Source: Planctomycetaceae bacterium (lineage in GTDB: Bacteria; Planctomycetota; Planctomycetia; Planctomycetales; Planctomycetaceae). Taken from it: DNA of 64,000 nucleotides. Shown here piece by piece: positions 63,049 to 64,000 of the stretch. The notes beneath the pieces were generated by a model. It was not told where the DNA came from. It was given only the letters and a program-made list of their open reading frames with translations, and made no database searches. A program made the translations under genes and the position numbers. Every line of letters begins with the position of its first letter. Within the stretch, counting starts at the first letter, position 1. The stretch lies in assembly GCA_021732995.1 (NCBI GenBank), contig JAKFWA010000040.1:1-64000 (forward strand). Reading direction: 5' to 3'.

Positions 63049-64000
63049 ATGACCCGCCGCCGCATCGTTCTCGTTCAACTTCCGATTCCCCAGCCGGGCT
63101 TGCAGCCCGCGCGAGGCAACGTGCCGCTCGCAGCGGGCTACCTGAAAATGTACGCCCAGCAGGCCGGCCTGACGGCGGACTACGAGATCGACATCTTTCC
63201 CTCAGCTTTGGGAAATACCCTCAGCGATACCGGTCTGGCCGAAGCCATTGCTGATCGTCGTCCGTGGATGGTCGGCTTCACCTGTTATCTGTGGAACATT
63301 GAGCGTTCGCTGTTCGTCGCCGAGTTGTTGAAGGCACGTTGCCCGGACGTGCAGATCATTTTCGGCGGGCCGGAGATCACGGCCGACAACGCCTGGGTGC
63401 TGTCGCGACCGGAAGTCGATTTCGCTGCGGTGGGTGAGGGCGAACAAACCTTCTCCGAACTGCTGACAGAACTGAAATCTCATCACCGCCCCAGCCGGGC
63501 CATCGACGGTTTGCATGTCGCCCCTGTTCGCGGTTCGAGCGACGCCTTCAGCCTGCCTGTGGTGACTCAACCGGCGATGCCGATGTTTCGCAAACCGCTG
63601 CCCCAACTGGACGTCGTGTCGTCGCCCTACCTCGCGGGCATCCTGGATGCTGCCGACGAGCAGATGCTGATGATGGAGACCATCCGCGGCTGCATCTTCA
63701 AGTGCAAGTTCTGCTACTACCCGAAGAGCTACGACGCGCTGTACTTCGTCTCGCGTGACAAGATCGAGGCCAACCTGGCACACGCTCGCGAGCGCGGCGC
63801 GAAGGAAGTGATCCTGCTCGACCCGACGCTCAATCAGCGACGCGACTTCGCCGACTTCATCAAGTTGTTGATTAAGGGAAATCCCGGTCGACAGTTTACG
63901 TACTTCGGTGAATTGCGGGCGGAAGGCATCACACCCGATATCGCGCAATTGCTCGCCGAGGCCAACTTTACCGAAGTGGAAATCGGCCTGCAGTCCGTCG
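63049..64000 (+). CDS. B12-binding radical SAM protein, 3' end outside window
   Basis: The first 317 residues are present. The N-terminal part is a cobalamin-binding-like Rossmann domain (RGNVPLAAGYLKMYAQQAG, IIFGGPEITADN, VGEGEQTF). A radical SAM domain follows with RGCIFKCKFCYYP, giving C215, C219 and C222 in the CxxxCxxC pattern. Such proteins perform methyl transfers or ring rearrangements on varied substrates; nothing here identifies the substrate. ATG 63049 is followed at once by the typical basic-hydrophobic start MTRRRIVLVQLP. GGCGAG precedes it. Confidence 0.85.
   Translation, partial: MTRRRIVLVQLPIPQPGLQPARGNVPLAAGYLKMYAQQAGLTADYEIDIFPSALGNTLSDTGLAEAIADRRPWMVGFTCYLWNIERSLFVAELLKARCPDVQIIFGGPEITADNAWVLSRPEVDFAAVGEGEQTFSELLTELKSHHRPSRAIDGLHVAPVRGSSDAFSLPVVTQPAMPMFRKPLPQLDVVSSPYLAGILDAADEQMLMMETIRGCIFKCKFCYYPKSYDALYFVSRDKIEANLAHARERGAKEVILLDPTLNQRRDFADFIKLLIKGNPGRQFTYFGELRAEGITPDIAQLLAEANFTEVEIGLQSV

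Noticed and set aside
1-64000. Search by eye for tRNA, rRNA, CRISPR arrays, integrase and attachment sites
   Set aside because: No cloverleaf-like or rRNA sequence, no regularly spaced repeats, no integrase or transposase gene seen.

Overview
The window looks like a chromosomal segment from a planctomycete of the Planctomycetales type. The evidence is a PSCyt1/PSCyt2/PSD1 multidomain protein, a ~6600-residue secreted protein starting with the planctomycete LExR-type N-terminal motif, a formylmethanofuran dehydrogenase B subunit, a Hanks-type kinase with a C-terminal membrane anchor, and GC-rich palindromes in intergenic DNA. The genus cannot be fixed from the sequence. I see no rRNA, tRNA, CRISPR array or intact transposase.

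Layout. 1-5770 (+): a control region with promoter, leader peptide and terminator, then citramalate synthase (cimA) and a heavily embellished valyl-tRNA synthetase. 5798-7195 (+): formylmethanofuran dehydrogenase subunit B. 10847-7165 (-): a four-gene sugar/polysaccharide operon (TylF-like methyltransferase, WecD-like acetyltransferase, WecE-like aminotransferase, GT2). 13729-10994 (-): secreted M16 protease. 13991-17575 (+): a small Cys-motif ORF and a single-chain radical SAM-AMMECR1-Memo fusion. 21355-17811 (-): two secreted proteins flanking a small-ORF/HNH cassette whose HNH gene is broken twice. 21559-25309 (+): a CoA-transferase subunit, a CE15-like esterase and a Ser/Thr kinase. 26453-25377 (-): mannose-1-phosphate guanylyltransferase. 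31674-26627 (-): HAD-UbiA, DprE1-like and DprE2-like genes plus a GT-C membrane protein, which together look like a polyprenyl-phospho-D-arabinofuranose pathway. 31804-34092 (+): RNase R. 54054-34246 (-): a 19.8-kb gene for a giant adhesin/protease-like RTX-cadherin protein. 54756-56555 (+): aspartate kinase with duplicated ACT pairs. 62699-56781 (-): TadE-like protein, PSD1 protein, PhnP-like hydrolase and S9 peptidase. 63049-end (+): B12-binding radical SAM protein, cut by the window edge.

How genes fit together. The first genes link branched-chain amino acid supply (citramalate route to isoleucine) and valine charging. A Val/Ile-rich leader peptide with a downstream intrinsic terminator suggests ribosome-mediated attenuation of cimA. 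Two envelope loci (the Wec-like operon and the DprE/UbiA operon, with manC close by) point to surface glycans containing an N-acylated amino sugar and probably D-arabinofuranose. The giant protein, TadE, M16 and S9 proteins add to an envelope-oriented region.

The observations most worth checking are the cimA attenuator, the GspE_N/MshEN-like insertion in ValRS, the AmmeMemoRadiSam fusion with an internal start site at its junction, the arabinan-precursor operon, the doubly broken HNH cassette, and an unnamed ~100-residue module recurring seven times in the giant protein. All family assignments come from reading motifs by eye; no database search was run.
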